64,000 nucleotides of DNA from Cohaesibacter marisflavi (GTDB lineage Bacteria > Pseudomonadota > Alphaproteobacteria > Rhizobiales > Cohaesibacteraceae): NCBI RefSeq assembly GCF_900115225.1, contig NZ_FOVR01000017.1, forward strand, positions 31,247 to 95,246, read 5' to 3'. Numbering within the stretch: the stretch's first letter is position 1; each line of letters starts with the position of its first letter. Below, in pieces: positions 8,603 to 17,017 of this stretch. Position numbers and translations under genes: made by a program. A model generated the notes under the pieces. The model was not told where the DNA came from and made no database searches. It was given only the letters and a program-made list of their open reading frames with translations.

Positions 8603-10303
8603 TCAGGCCGCAGCGGCAGCCATGGTTTGTTTTCTGGCCCGATGGAGCTGGATGAGGCGTTCCACACCAAGCAGGCAAAAGGTGAGAGCAGAGAGAAAGG
8701 CCATGAGCAAAAAGGCATCATTATACGCCAGCACATAAGCCTGACGGGATGCGGCACTGGCAAGCATGGCGACCCCTTGCGCACTGCGCTGGACCGGATC
8801 AGTGATCGCGGAAGCTACGCTGTGGCCATAAAGCTGGATGCGGTGCGCCACATCGGGGTCTGTCATGACCAGCGACTGGGTAATGGCGTGGGAATGGAAT
8901 TTCTCTCTGATGATGACAAAGCTTCTGAAGAAGGCCGAGCCCATCATGGCGCCAATCTTCTGCGTCGTGATGAAAAGGCAGATGAAGGACATGATATAGT
9001 CAAAACCCTTGCGGAAGGCGGCAATCATGCCAAAGGACATGGCTGCTGGCATGAACAGGCCGCTGGCAAAGGCAATCAGGGCTTGCGAGACATACATCTG
9101 TTCCGGTCTCGTCTGAATTGTCAGATGACTGTTCATCCATGAGCCGATGCATAGAAGCAAAAGGGCAAACATCTTCAGATAGATCTGCTTGCCGATTTTC
9201 AGCACGAAGCAGCAAGTGATGCCAGCCGTAATGGAGACGGCGAAGATCATTGCGTAGAAGGGGATCAACTGATCGCCGACAGCACCCATTTGCCTGAAGA
9301 ACCCCACCGCACCGGTGGTCTGTTCCGAACAGATAATTCGATAGAGGAACAAGGCGACGATGAATTGCAGGATCTCCCGCGATGTCAGCCAGCGGATGTC
9401 GATAAAGGGCGTTTTGCGGTTGACCTCAACGGTAGCAAACAGGGTGGCAGCCAGAAGGCTGGTCACGACGATCCAGCCAAGCCAACGGGCCTCTGTCCAC
9501 CAATAGGTCGTGCCGACCGTCCAGAGAATGCAAAAGCCGCCCATTGCGATGGCAAGCGCAGGAAAACTGATGAAATCGGCCTTCTCGATTACCTTGCGCC
9601 GGGCGGGAGATTGCAGAGGGCAGACATAGATCGCGGCAATAGCCATCAAGGTCAGCCCGAATTCCAGCATGAACAGGCCCTTCACGCCCCAGACATCGAG
9701 CAGATAAGGCGAAACCATGCCGGCCATTGGACGACCGAGGGTCACCATGGTGGCGCCAAGGCTGATGCCGATTGTCATTTTTCTGGCGGGCGGCAGGGTC
9801 TCCATCATGTAGATCATGGTTAGCGACGTGAGGGACGCGCCCGCAATGCCTGAGAAAAATTCCACTATGAGCGCCATTTGCAGAGTGTGTACCGTCAGTC
9901 CCAGAAGTGAGACCAGCAGATGCACGATGATGGCGATCTCGGCAAACTTGCGGATTCCATATTGCAGCCGGATCTTGAAAAGGAACAAGGTGAGGCTGAC
10001 ATTGGGTGCCAGATAGGCTGCCGTCAGCCAGGAAGCTTCCGCCGGAGTTGCGCCGATGGGGCCGGCAATCTGATAGAGATTGACCGATAGTGAGCTGAAG
10101 CCAAAGCCATAGGCGAGCCCGACAATCACGGCAACCAGCACATAGGCAGCCTTGACCGGCAAGGGGCGAGGGCCCAGCGGCATGCGTCTTGGCAGGTTGG
10201 CGATTTTAGGCCTTGGTGGTGGCGCGGTTGGGGCAGGGCTGGCTGTGCCCTTTTGAGAAGCCGTGGGCTGCTTCTCAACCAGCTTTGCTGATAGATTTGA
10301 CAT
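8603..10303 (-). CDS. EmrB/QacA-like MFS efflux transporter (DHA2 type)
   Basis: 566 residues with about 14 hydrophobic segments, the DHA2 count. A Pro/Ala-rich hydrophilic N-terminus (about 45 residues) precedes the first helix near AAYVLVAVIVGLAYGFGF. The early stretch GATPAEASWLTAAYLAPNVS matches the motif after helix 1 in EmrB/FarB-type proteins. It exports hydrophobic compounds by proton antiport together with the fusion protein encoded downstream. The gap to the marR gene upstream is 6 bases, so all three genes are one operon. Specific drugs cannot be named. Confidence 0.87.
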   Translation of the reverse strand: MSNLSAKLVEKQPTASQKGTASPAPTAPPPRPKIANLPRRMPLGPRPLPVKAAYVLVAVIVGLAYGFGFSSLSVNLYQIAGPIGATPAEASWLTAAYLAPNVSLTLFLFKIRLQYGIRKFAEIAIIVHLLVSLLGLTVHTLQMALIVEFFSGIAGASLTSLTMIYMMETLPPARKMTIGISLGATMVTLGRPMAGMVSPYLLDVWGVKGLFMLEFGLTLMAIAAIYVCPLQSPARRKVIEKADFISFPALAIAMGGFCILWTVGTTYWWTEARWLGWIVVTSLLAATLFATVEVNRKTPFIDIRWLTSREILQFIVALFLYRIICSEQTTGAVGFFRQMGAVGDQLIPFYAMIFAVSITAGITCCFVLKIGKQIYLKMFALLLLCIGSWMNSHLTIQTRPEQMYVSQALIAFASGLFMPAAMSFGMIAAFRKGFDYIMSFICLFITTQKIGAMMGSAFFRSFVIIREKFHSHAITQSLVMTDPDVAHRIQLYGHSVASAITDPVQRSAQGVAMLASAASRQAYVLAYNDAFLLMAFLSALTFCLLGVERLIQLHRARKQTMAAAAA

Positions 10304-10309
10304 GTAGGC

Positions 10310-10756
10310 TCAGTCGCTTTTTTCGCCAACGCAGGCCGAGGCTGATTGCAATACGGAAATTGCGACCTCCAGATCCCTTGTTGGTATATCGCCAAATACC
10401 TCCTGGCGAATGGCCTCCCCAATTGATTTAACCAACTGGCCGCTTGCTTCTCCCTGCTCGGTCAGATGGATCTTCTTGACGCGTCTGTCTCGTTCATCTG
10501 GAAGCCTGCGGATCAGATCATGATCTTCCATTCTGTCGAGTAGCCGCACGACAGTGGCTTGTTCAAGCCCTAGTTGGCACGCCAGTTCCCGTTGGGTCAT
10601 GTCTGGCGAGCGGACTAAAAGCATGAGGGCCCGGCCACGGGTGTAAGTTAGGCCATGAGCGGTGACGCGGGCATCGAACAGCGTTTTCAGCTTTCGGCTC
10701 AGCTTGGTCAGGGATTCCAGAAATTCTTTTGTCAGATGGTCTTCAAGATCATTCAT
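10310..10756 (-). CDS. MarR-family transcriptional regulator of the efflux operon
   Basis: 148 residues, typical MarR size. The core GLTYTRGRALMLLVRSPDMTQ, then ELACQLGLEQATVVRLLDRM is the recognition helix, and LPDERDRRVKKIHLTEQG is the wing with the conserved DxRxxR. MarR dimers repress adjacent efflux genes until a phenolic or drug-like ligand binds. As the first gene of the marR-emrB-emrA operon it most likely represses its own promoter; a candidate operator lies just upstream. Confidence 0.92.
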   Translation of the reverse strand: MNDLEDHLTKEFLESLTKLSRKLKTLFDARVTAHGLTYTRGRALMLLVRSPDMTQRELACQLGLEQATVVRLLDRMEDHDLIRRLPDERDRRVKKIHLTEQGEASGQLVKSIGEAIRQEVFGDIPTRDLEVAISVLQSASACVGEKSD

Positions 10757-10766
10757 GAGAAAATAG

Positions 10767-10782
10767 ATAGTATGCTAACTAT
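10767..10782. promoter_or_regulatory. Candidate MarR operator
   Basis: ATAGT and ACTAT form an inverted repeat separated by 6 bases, starting 10 bases before the marR start codon, within an AT-rich stretch (10755-10805) that should hold the promoter. Position and size fit MarR operators; binding is inferred. Confidence 0.45.
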
Positions 10783-10894
10783 TAGTATGTCAATTATTTA
10801 TTTTTGAGGGGTCTGTCGGAGTTTGGTCCTTTGGCAAGCCTGATGAGAGGGGATTTGGAGGGCATTGAAGCCGGCTGCCGCAATAGCGGGCAAA

Positions 10895-10913
10895 AGGTCA
10901 TTCAGCTGTAACA
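10895..10913 (+). promoter_or_regulatory. Candidate Pho box upstream of btaA
   Basis: The 19 bases AGGTCATTCAGCTGTAACA agree with the PhoB consensus (two CTGTCAT-like repeats 11 bases apart) at about 13 positions, including GTCAT in the first half and CTGT-AACA in the second. It lies about 100 bases before the btaA start. Phosphate control of btaAB through PhoB is known in Sinorhizobium, which makes the site plausible. Confidence 0.5.
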
Positions 10914-11009
10914 TTGGCGAAATATTCGAACGGAACTGGAGTTCGCGCTGCATCTGTCCTGCCGAATCGCGGTCGGTGCATGCAGGTTCCCTTGATATTA
11001 GGAAGTGAT

Positions 11010-12236
11010 ATGAACCAATCTCTGTCGGTGAAGAAACGCATTTCTCTGGTGGTCAATCCAGATGCCGTATTCTCTCAGGAAGGTTTGCTGGAGCATATAT
11101 TCGGGCGCTTCTTTCGCGGCTTGGTCTATGCCCAGATCTGGGAAGACCCCGTTGCGGACATGACTGCGCTGCAGCTTGGCTCCGATGACGATATCGTTTG
11201 CATTGCTTCGGGTGGTTGCAATGTGATGTCCTATCTCTGCGCCCAGCCAACTTCAATCTCCGCGGTGGACCTCTCTCCTGCGCATGTGGCGCTCAACCGG
11301 CTCAAGCTCGCAGCTGCGCGTCACCTGCCAGATCAGGCGAGCTTCTATGACTTTTTCGGCCATGCGAACCGGCCTCACAACATCACGCATTTTGATCAAT
11401 ATCTTGCACCCCATCTTGACGCGGATACGCTGCGCTATTGGGACAAAGCCTCTCTTGTGGGCAAGCGCAAGAGCATGTTTCGCAAGGGACTATACAGACA
11501 TGGGCTGTTGGGGCGCTTTATCGGGCTGGTTCATCTTGCAACGCGCATTGGTCGCGTGCGGTTTAAAAGTCTGTTGCAGGCCAAGACACTTGAGGAGCAG
11601 GCCTTGTTTTTCGAGCAGCAGATTGCGCCGCTCTTTGAAACAAGCTTTGTGAGATTTCTTGCCAGACGGCGTTCCTTGCTCTTTGGTCTTGGCATTCCGC
11701 CAGCGCAATATGACAAGCTCGCAGCAGATCGGGATGGCGATATCGTGTCGGTGCTGCGCGAAAGGACGCGAAAGCTCTTTTGCGATTTTCAAATCGGGGA
11801 CAATTACTTCGCCTGGCAGGCGGCCAATCGCAGCTATGCGCCGGATGGCAAGGGGCCTGTTCCGCCCTATCTGGAGGCGCAGTATTTCGAAATCCTGCGT
11901 GCCAACGCAGACAGGGTGACGGTTGCCAATCAATCCATTACCGAGATGCTGGCGAGCCAGCCCAATGGCAGCAAGAGCGTCTATGTGCTTTTGGATGCGC
12001 AAGACTGGATGAATGACAGGCAGCTGAACGAGCTCTGGACTGAAATCACCCGCACCGCACGGTCGGGCGCGCGGGTACTGTTCCGCACAGGTGGTGTTGA
12101 GGATATTTTGCCCGGTCGCGTGTCTGCTCATCTGCTGGATCAATGGATCTACGACGACGAAGCATCCCGCAAGGCAACGGCTGAGGATCGCTCAGCGATT
12201 TATGGTGGCGTGCATCTATATCGTATGGGCAGGTGA
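11010..12236 (+). CDS. btaA: S-adenosylmethionine:diacylglycerol 3-amino-3-carboxypropyltransferase
   Basis: 408 residues from ATG 11010, preceded by AGGAAG; the frame is open to 10914 but those residues are not conserved-looking. BtaA makes diacylglyceryl-homoserine, the first step to the betaine lipid DGTS. The protein shows the DUF3419-type start (FRGLVYAQIWEDPVADMTAL), a SAM-binding stretch (IVCIASGGCNVMSYL, then ISAVDLSPAHVALNRLKLAA) and the central NYFAWQAANRSY region. Size and layout match Rhodobacter and Sinorhizobium BtaA. btaB follows after 4 bases. Confidence 0.92.
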   Translation: MNQSLSVKKRISLVVNPDAVFSQEGLLEHIFGRFFRGLVYAQIWEDPVADMTALQLGSDDDIVCIASGGCNVMSYLCAQPTSISAVDLSPAHVALNRLKLAAARHLPDQASFYDFFGHANRPHNITHFDQYLAPHLDADTLRYWDKASLVGKRKSMFRKGLYRHGLLGRFIGLVHLATRIGRVRFKSLLQAKTLEEQALFFEQQIAPLFETSFVRFLARRRSLLFGLGIPPAQYDKLAADRDGDIVSVLRERTRKLFCDFQIGDNYFAWQAANRSYAPDGKGPVPPYLEAQYFEILRANADRVTVANQSITEMLASQPNGSKSVYVLLDAQDWMNDRQLNELWTEITRTARSGARVLFRTGGVEDILPGRVSAHLLDQWIYDDEASRKATAEDRSAIYGGVHLYRMGR

Positions 12237-12240
12237 GAGA

Positions 12241-12894
12241 ATGGCTTGTTCCGGTGAGACACAAGGCAACCATGCCGGATTGATGGATGACATCTACCGC
12301 TATCAACGCCGGATCTATGATATCTCGCGTAAATATTATCTGCTGGGACGGGATCGGCTGATCATGCAGATGGAGCCCGCCGAAGGGGCTCATATTCTCG
12401 AGATCGCATGCGGTACCGGGCGGAATCTGGATTGCATCAGCAGGCGTTATCCCGGACGCTCTCTGTATGGGCTGGATATATCAGAACAGATGCTTGCCAC
12501 GGCGCGCGGCAAGTTGGGCGTACGGACTGAGTTGGCGCAGGGCGACGCCTGTGCCTTTGATGCCACGAGCCTTTTTGGTCGGGACGGGTTCGATCATATC
12601 GTCATGTCCTACAGTCTTTCCATGATCCCGGATTGGCAAGGTGCACTCCGGGAAGCGCTCAGACATCTTGCTCCGGGAGGCACTCTGCATATTGTTGACT
12701 TTGGCGATCAGGCCCGGTTGCCAAAGGGGTTCAGGCTGCTGTTGTTGGCATGGCTGGCGACGTTTCATGTCACGCCTCGCGAGGCCCTTGCCGAGACCCT
12801 TGAAACCCTGTCGCTGAGCCTGCCGGTCAATATAGAGCATGCATCTTTGTTTCGGAATTACGCTCAGATTGCTCGGATCCATTTGCGGCTCTGA
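12241..12894 (+). CDS. btaB: Diacylglyceryl-homoserine N-methyltransferase
   Basis: 217 residues. A class I methyltransferase: motif I is HILEIACGTGRNLDCI (about residues 51-66), the acidic residue after the second strand is in LYGLDISEQMLATARGK, and the LAPGGTLHIVDFGDQ segment is motif IV/V-like. BtaB adds three methyl groups to the homoserine amine to finish the betaine lipid. The ATG at 12241 starts 4 bases after the btaA stop, so translation is probably coupled; longer in-frame starts inside btaA are unlikely. The product replaces phospholipids when phosphate is scarce. Confidence 0.92.
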   Translation: MACSGETQGNHAGLMDDIYRYQRRIYDISRKYYLLGRDRLIMQMEPAEGAHILEIACGTGRNLDCISRRYPGRSLYGLDISEQMLATARGKLGVRTELAQGDACAFDATSLFGRDGFDHIVMSYSLSMIPDWQGALREALRHLAPGGTLHIVDFGDQARLPKGFRLLLLAWLATFHVTPREALAETLETLSLSLPVNIEHASLFRNYAQIARIHLRL

Positions 12895-13274
12895 TTTTGT
12901 GCCTCGCAGTCCCCGGTTTTACATTCCAAAACTTTGGAATTTCTTCTGTTTAGATCGCTTTTGGAAGTCTTGTGAATGTTGGTGTTGGATGCCTGATGTT
13001 GTTTTTATATAAAAATATTTCTGTTTAAATGTGTCCAAAATAATCTTCTCTACCGCAATCCCCATAGGGCAGATGTAGCAGTATTTCGCCGTTTATTTGG
13101 GATGTCTCAATGTAAACAAACTGTTAAATGGGCGGCGAGAATCGGTATCAATATTGTCAAATTGACACAAAAGCCCTTTAATGAAATATTTAGATATAAA
13201 TGTGTCCAGAGCAGAAAATACAATAATTACAAAACTTAACTCGCGCCTTACGCGTTCTCAAGGGGAGAGTAAAA
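12895..13274. other. Gene-free AT-rich region upstream of the RTX/VWA gene
   Basis: This 380-base stretch has no supported gene and is much richer in A and T than its surroundings. It holds the promoter region of the RTX gene, whose ribosome-binding site is GGGGAGAG at 13261-13268. A 12-base direct repeat (TAAATGTGTCCA) lies at 13026-13037 and 13197-13208. No btaB terminator is evident. Confidence 0.7.
13026..13208 (+). repeat. 12-base direct repeat TAAATGTGTCCA
   Basis: Two exact copies, 13026-13037 and 13197-13208, with identical orientation and start positions 171 bases apart, both upstream of the RTX/VWA gene. The second is about 67 bases before the start codon. They could be binding sites of an activator or merely coincidental in AT-rich DNA. 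Confidence 0.4.
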
Positions 13275-16200
13275 ATGGCTTCAGGTATTCGCACCGAACT
13301 CGTCAACCGATATAATGTTTCAGGTTCAAACAACGGGCTGTCCTCAGCATATGGGGTGCACAGCCTGACCATCGGCGACCACACCTATGTGTATGTGGCC
13401 GCTCAATACAACGATGCAATCACAGTCTTCGAGTTGGAGGCCGACGGGAGCCTGACGCCTGTTGAATCCTACAATGATACGACAAGCGCGCTGCTGGATA
13501 GTGTTTCAACACTAACATCGACCACCATTGGAGGCTCCACCTATCTGTTTGCCAATTCAAATGGCTATTATGGGGAAGGCATCACCTCCTTCAAGGTCAA
13601 TAATGATGGCACGCTAACACCTGTTGATACCGTGGCTGAAAGCTCCACCGTTGAACTGGATGGTACGATCGGTAGCATGAGTGTCACAACGGTGGGAACA
13701 ACCCAGTTCTTGATCGCCAGCGGGCGAGATGATGATGGCGTGAGCGTTTTCAGAATCGGGACCGATGGTACGTTGGTCAATACGTCTGATTATGATGACG
13801 CGTCCAACGTGAACTATGGCTTGAATGGCGCCATGGGCGTAACGACCGCCAAGGTCGGGACGAGCACTTATGTTTTTGTTGCCGGTTACTATGACAGCGC
13901 CGTCACCGTTATGCGGTTGAATCCCAACGGGACGATGACCTTTATCAATACTGTTGAGAATACCGGCGATCTAAATCTGTCTTACGCCACGGAGCTGACA
14001 ACTGCTGTCGTGAATGGAACCACATATTTGTTTGTTGGTGGCTCCTCTTCTGCTGGTGTCAGTGTGTTTTCTGTGGCCGCTAACGGAACCCTGACCAACG
14101 TCTTCAATACTCCAAGTGACAATTCTACAGAGCTTAGTGGCGTCTTGGGGCTAGAGACCTTTACGCTCAATGGCCAAACCTATCTCATGACCAATGGTGC
14201 AAACTATAGTAGTCTGAGTTACTTCAGCGTGGGCAATGATGGGTCTTTGACGTTGGTGGATACCGTGAGTGACGATGAAACCGTCAATCTCTATGGGACG
14301 GATTATTCAGACATCGTGACCATTGATGGGCATAGCTATGTTATTGCCACGGGCAGCAGCGAAAGCGGCGTATCGGTTTTCGAGCTGGGCGTTGAGAACC
14401 CGATTGTCGGGACGGCCGGGCCAGACTTTCTTGAAGGCACAGACCTTGCCGATACGATGGATGGCAGAAATGGCAATGACATCATAAGCGCCTATGGTGG
14501 CAATGACACGGTCCATGGTGGTAACGGAGCTGACGTCATTTTGGGCGGAGATGGTGACGATATCATCTATGGCGATGATGATAATCTGCAGACACTGTCC
14601 AATACAGTCACCGTACCGAGTACGCAGCAGCAGCTCTCCATTTCTGCAACTCTGCCTGCAACATCGAATACGAATTCCATTGATGTGTCCGGCTTCATTA
14701 GCCGTGATGCGATGAAGACATCCGATTTCAATATCGTTTATGTCATCGATGTTTCCGGCTCGATGGGGTCAAGCTTCTCCGGCAATGAAACCGTTCCGGA
14801 CATGAACGGAGATGGCTATGCAAACGAACTCATCGATGGCGCCATTACCGCTTATGAATCGGTGACAGATTCTCTGGTGAGTGCAGGACTGTCTGGTTCC
14901 AACCTGGCTGTTGTTGCCTTCTCGGGTTCTGCCACGACCATTTATAACGGGACCGTTGGGGGCAATGTCGACAGTGTTCTGGAAACGTTGAATGCTAGCG
15001 GAAGTACCTATTTTGAAGCTGCGCTCGACCAGACAATTACGGCTCTTAATGGCATGGGGACAGGCGAAAATCATGTCTTCTTCATGTCTGATGGTGCACC
15101 TGGCGATCAGGGAGCCTATTCAGATGAAGTCTCGACCTTGCTGGCGGCCAATGGGCTGAATGCAACCATTCGGGCGATTGGTTTGGGAACCGGTGCCAAT
15201 ATTGATGTACTGGATCTGGTCGATGATGGTCTGGACAACGACACCGCTGAACGCGTGCTGACACCGTCTGCCCTGACCTCCAGTTTGACCGGTGCGCCTG
15301 TGCAGGCAAGCGAAGTTGCGCGTATCGAAATTCTGGTCAATGGCAAGGTCGTGGAAACAATCAGGCCAGCCGAATTCACCAGTACACCTCTCGGCCTGAG
15401 ATACTCGGCCACTGTCAATGGCCTGTCGACTTCGGCCAATGACCAGATCGTAGTCCGGATGGTTGCGTCTGATCCCGCTCATACAACAGCGAGAGTGGGA
15501 GTGACATTGAAGAATGCAGGCACTGGCGATGGTGATGATATCTTGTTCGGCAATGATGGCAGTGACACCATCATGGGCAATGGCGGCAATGATACTATTC
15601 ATGGTGGCCATGGCGATGACGTCTTGTCAGGCATGTCTGGGAATGACGTACTCTTTGGCGGTGCCGGTGCTGACAAAATGTCGGGTGGTAGCGGCAACGA
15701 CGTCTATTATGTCAATATGGCCCGCGATACCGTCACCGAATATGCGCGTGGTGGGTTCGACAAGATCAACTCGCACATTTCGTTTAGCTTGATGCAGGAT
15801 GGTCAGAATGTCGAGAGCTTGAACCTCTTGGGTGACGCCAATCTCAAAGGCTATGGTAACGCTGCCAATAATGTTATTTCCGGGAATGCGGGCAACAATG
15901 TCCTCTATGGCTTTGCGGGAAATGACAAAATTTATGGCAACAATGGCCGGGATACCCTGATCGGTGGTGATGGCAATGATAGCCTTTATGGTGGCAATGG
16001 ACTTGATACCATGCGGGGTGGCGCTGGCAATGACATCTATTTTGTCGAAAGTTGGGGCGACAAAGTCGTCGAAGTGGCCAAAGGGGGCATTGATAGCGTC
16101 AATAGCACTTCAAGCTTCTCTCTCAATCTGAATGGCGCTTTTGTCGAAAATTTGAACCTTACGGGCAAGGCAAACATCAACGGGATTGGCAACGGGTTGG

Positions 16201-16835
16201 CCAACAAGATTGAAGGCAATTTGGGAAATAATATCCTGAATGGTCTGTTAGGGAATGACAAGCTCTTTGGTTATAAAGGCAATGATCGCCTCAATGGTGG
16301 TGATGGCGCTGATCGGCTTGATGGTGCCAACGGCAATGACATTCTGGATGGGGGCAATCATAATGATGTCCTATTTGGTGGCAACGGCAATGATACCCTT
16401 TATGGCAGAAATGGTGCCGACAGCCTGTTTGGAAATAGCGGCAACGATATCCTGCAAGGTAACCTCGGGGCTGACCGCCTGAATGGTGGCAATGGCATGG
16501 ACCGGATGTATGCCGGTGTTGATAATGTTCGTGACGTGTTCGACTTCAACACGGTTCTGGAAAGCCGTGTCGGGGCCGCTGTCCGCGACAAGATCTTCCA
16601 GTTCGATCGTGGGGAAGACAAGATTGATCTTTCCGGGATTGATGCCAACACATCGGCTGCGGGCAATCAGGCCTTTGCTTTTACGGGCCATGTCGCCAAA
16701 GCGCATTCGGTCTGGTGGGTCGATACAGGCACTGATGTTGTTCTTCGAGGAGATAACAACGGTAACAATGTTGCTGATTTTGAAATTCAGATCAACGACA
16801 TCGGTGGGCTGAATGCGGGTGATGTCATTCTGTGA
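13275..16835 (+). CDS. Secreted RTX protein with beta-propeller and von Willebrand factor A domains
   Basis: 1186 residues. Residues about 1-370 hold repeated blades of the lactonase/6-bladed or 7-bladed propeller kind (TYVYVAAQYNDAITVFEL and variants, each with a VSVF-x-DGTL hairpin). Residues about 377-437 are a first block of GGxGxDxux calcium repeats. Residues about 485-665 are a VWA domain with a complete metal site: Asp492, Ser494 and Ser496 in DVSGS, Thr578 and Asp606. A long RTX block follows (about 752-1090), then a C-terminal secretion/M10-like domain (about 1090-1186). There is no Sec signal peptide, as expected for type I export. Probably a calcium-folded surface or extracellular adhesion protein; the ligand is unknown. 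Confidence 0.9.
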   Translation: MASGIRTELVNRYNVSGSNNGLSSAYGVHSLTIGDHTYVYVAAQYNDAITVFELEADGSLTPVESYNDTTSALLDSVSTLTSTTIGGSTYLFANSNGYYGEGITSFKVNNDGTLTPVDTVAESSTVELDGTIGSMSVTTVGTTQFLIASGRDDDGVSVFRIGTDGTLVNTSDYDDASNVNYGLNGAMGVTTAKVGTSTYVFVAGYYDSAVTVMRLNPNGTMTFINTVENTGDLNLSYATELTTAVVNGTTYLFVGGSSSAGVSVFSVAANGTLTNVFNTPSDNSTELSGVLGLETFTLNGQTYLMTNGANYSSLSYFSVGNDGSLTLVDTVSDDETVNLYGTDYSDIVTIDGHSYVIATGSSESGVSVFELGVENPIVGTAGPDFLEGTDLADTMDGRNGNDIISAYGGNDTVHGGNGADVILGGDGDDIIYGDDDNLQTLSNTVTVPSTQQQLSISATLPATSNTNSIDVSGFISRDAMKTSDFNIVYVIDVSGSMGSSFSGNETVPDMNGDGYANELIDGAITAYESVTDSLVSAGLSGSNLAVVAFSGSATTIYNGTVGGNVDSVLETLNASGSTYFEAALDQTITALNGMGTGENHVFFMSDGAPGDQGAYSDEVSTLLAANGLNATIRAIGLGTGANIDVLDLVDDGLDNDTAERVLTPSALTSSLTGAPVQASEVARIEILVNGKVVETIRPAEFTSTPLGLRYSATVNGLSTSANDQIVVRMVASDPAHTTARVGVTLKNAGTGDGDDILFGNDGSDTIMGNGGNDTIHGGHGDDVLSGMSGNDVLFGGAGADKMSGGSGNDVYYVNMARDTVTEYARGGFDKINSHISFSLMQDGQNVESLNLLGDANLKGYGNAANNVISGNAGNNVLYGFAGNDKIYGNNGRDTLIGGDGNDSLYGGNGLDTMRGGAGNDIYFVESWGDKVVEVAKGGIDSVNSTSSFSLNLNGAFVENLNLTGKANINGIGNGLANKIEGNLGNNILNGLLGNDKLFGYKGNDRLNGGDGADRLDGANGNDILDGGNHNDVLFGGNGNDTLYGRNGADSLFGNSGNDILQGNLGADRLNGGNGMDRMYAGVDNVRDVFDFNTVLESRVGAAVRDKIFQFDRGEDKIDLSGIDANTSAAGNQAFAFTGHVAKAHSVWWVDTGTDVVLRGDNNGNNVADFEIQINDIGGLNAGDVIL

Positions 16836-16878
16836 TGCATCGCTGACTGCTTCTGGGCTGAAGCTTGAGGCATAAACT

Positions 16879-16911
16879 AAAAGCAGCATCCCATTATAGG
16901 ATGCTGCTTTT
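16879..16911 (+). terminator. Intrinsic terminator of the RTX/VWA gene
   Basis: A 13-base perfect stem (AAAAGCAGCATCC and its complement) with a 7-base loop, followed by a T run. It starts 43 bases after the stop codon. Confidence 0.92.
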
Positions 16912-17017
16912 TTCATTTTTTCATGCTTTTGGGGTGGGCATTTGAACCGCGGCGCTATGGATCGATTGGGTTCCTCGCCGGGGGTTAGCCGCTTGCCGGT
17001 CCGTCACTTTATTTGGG

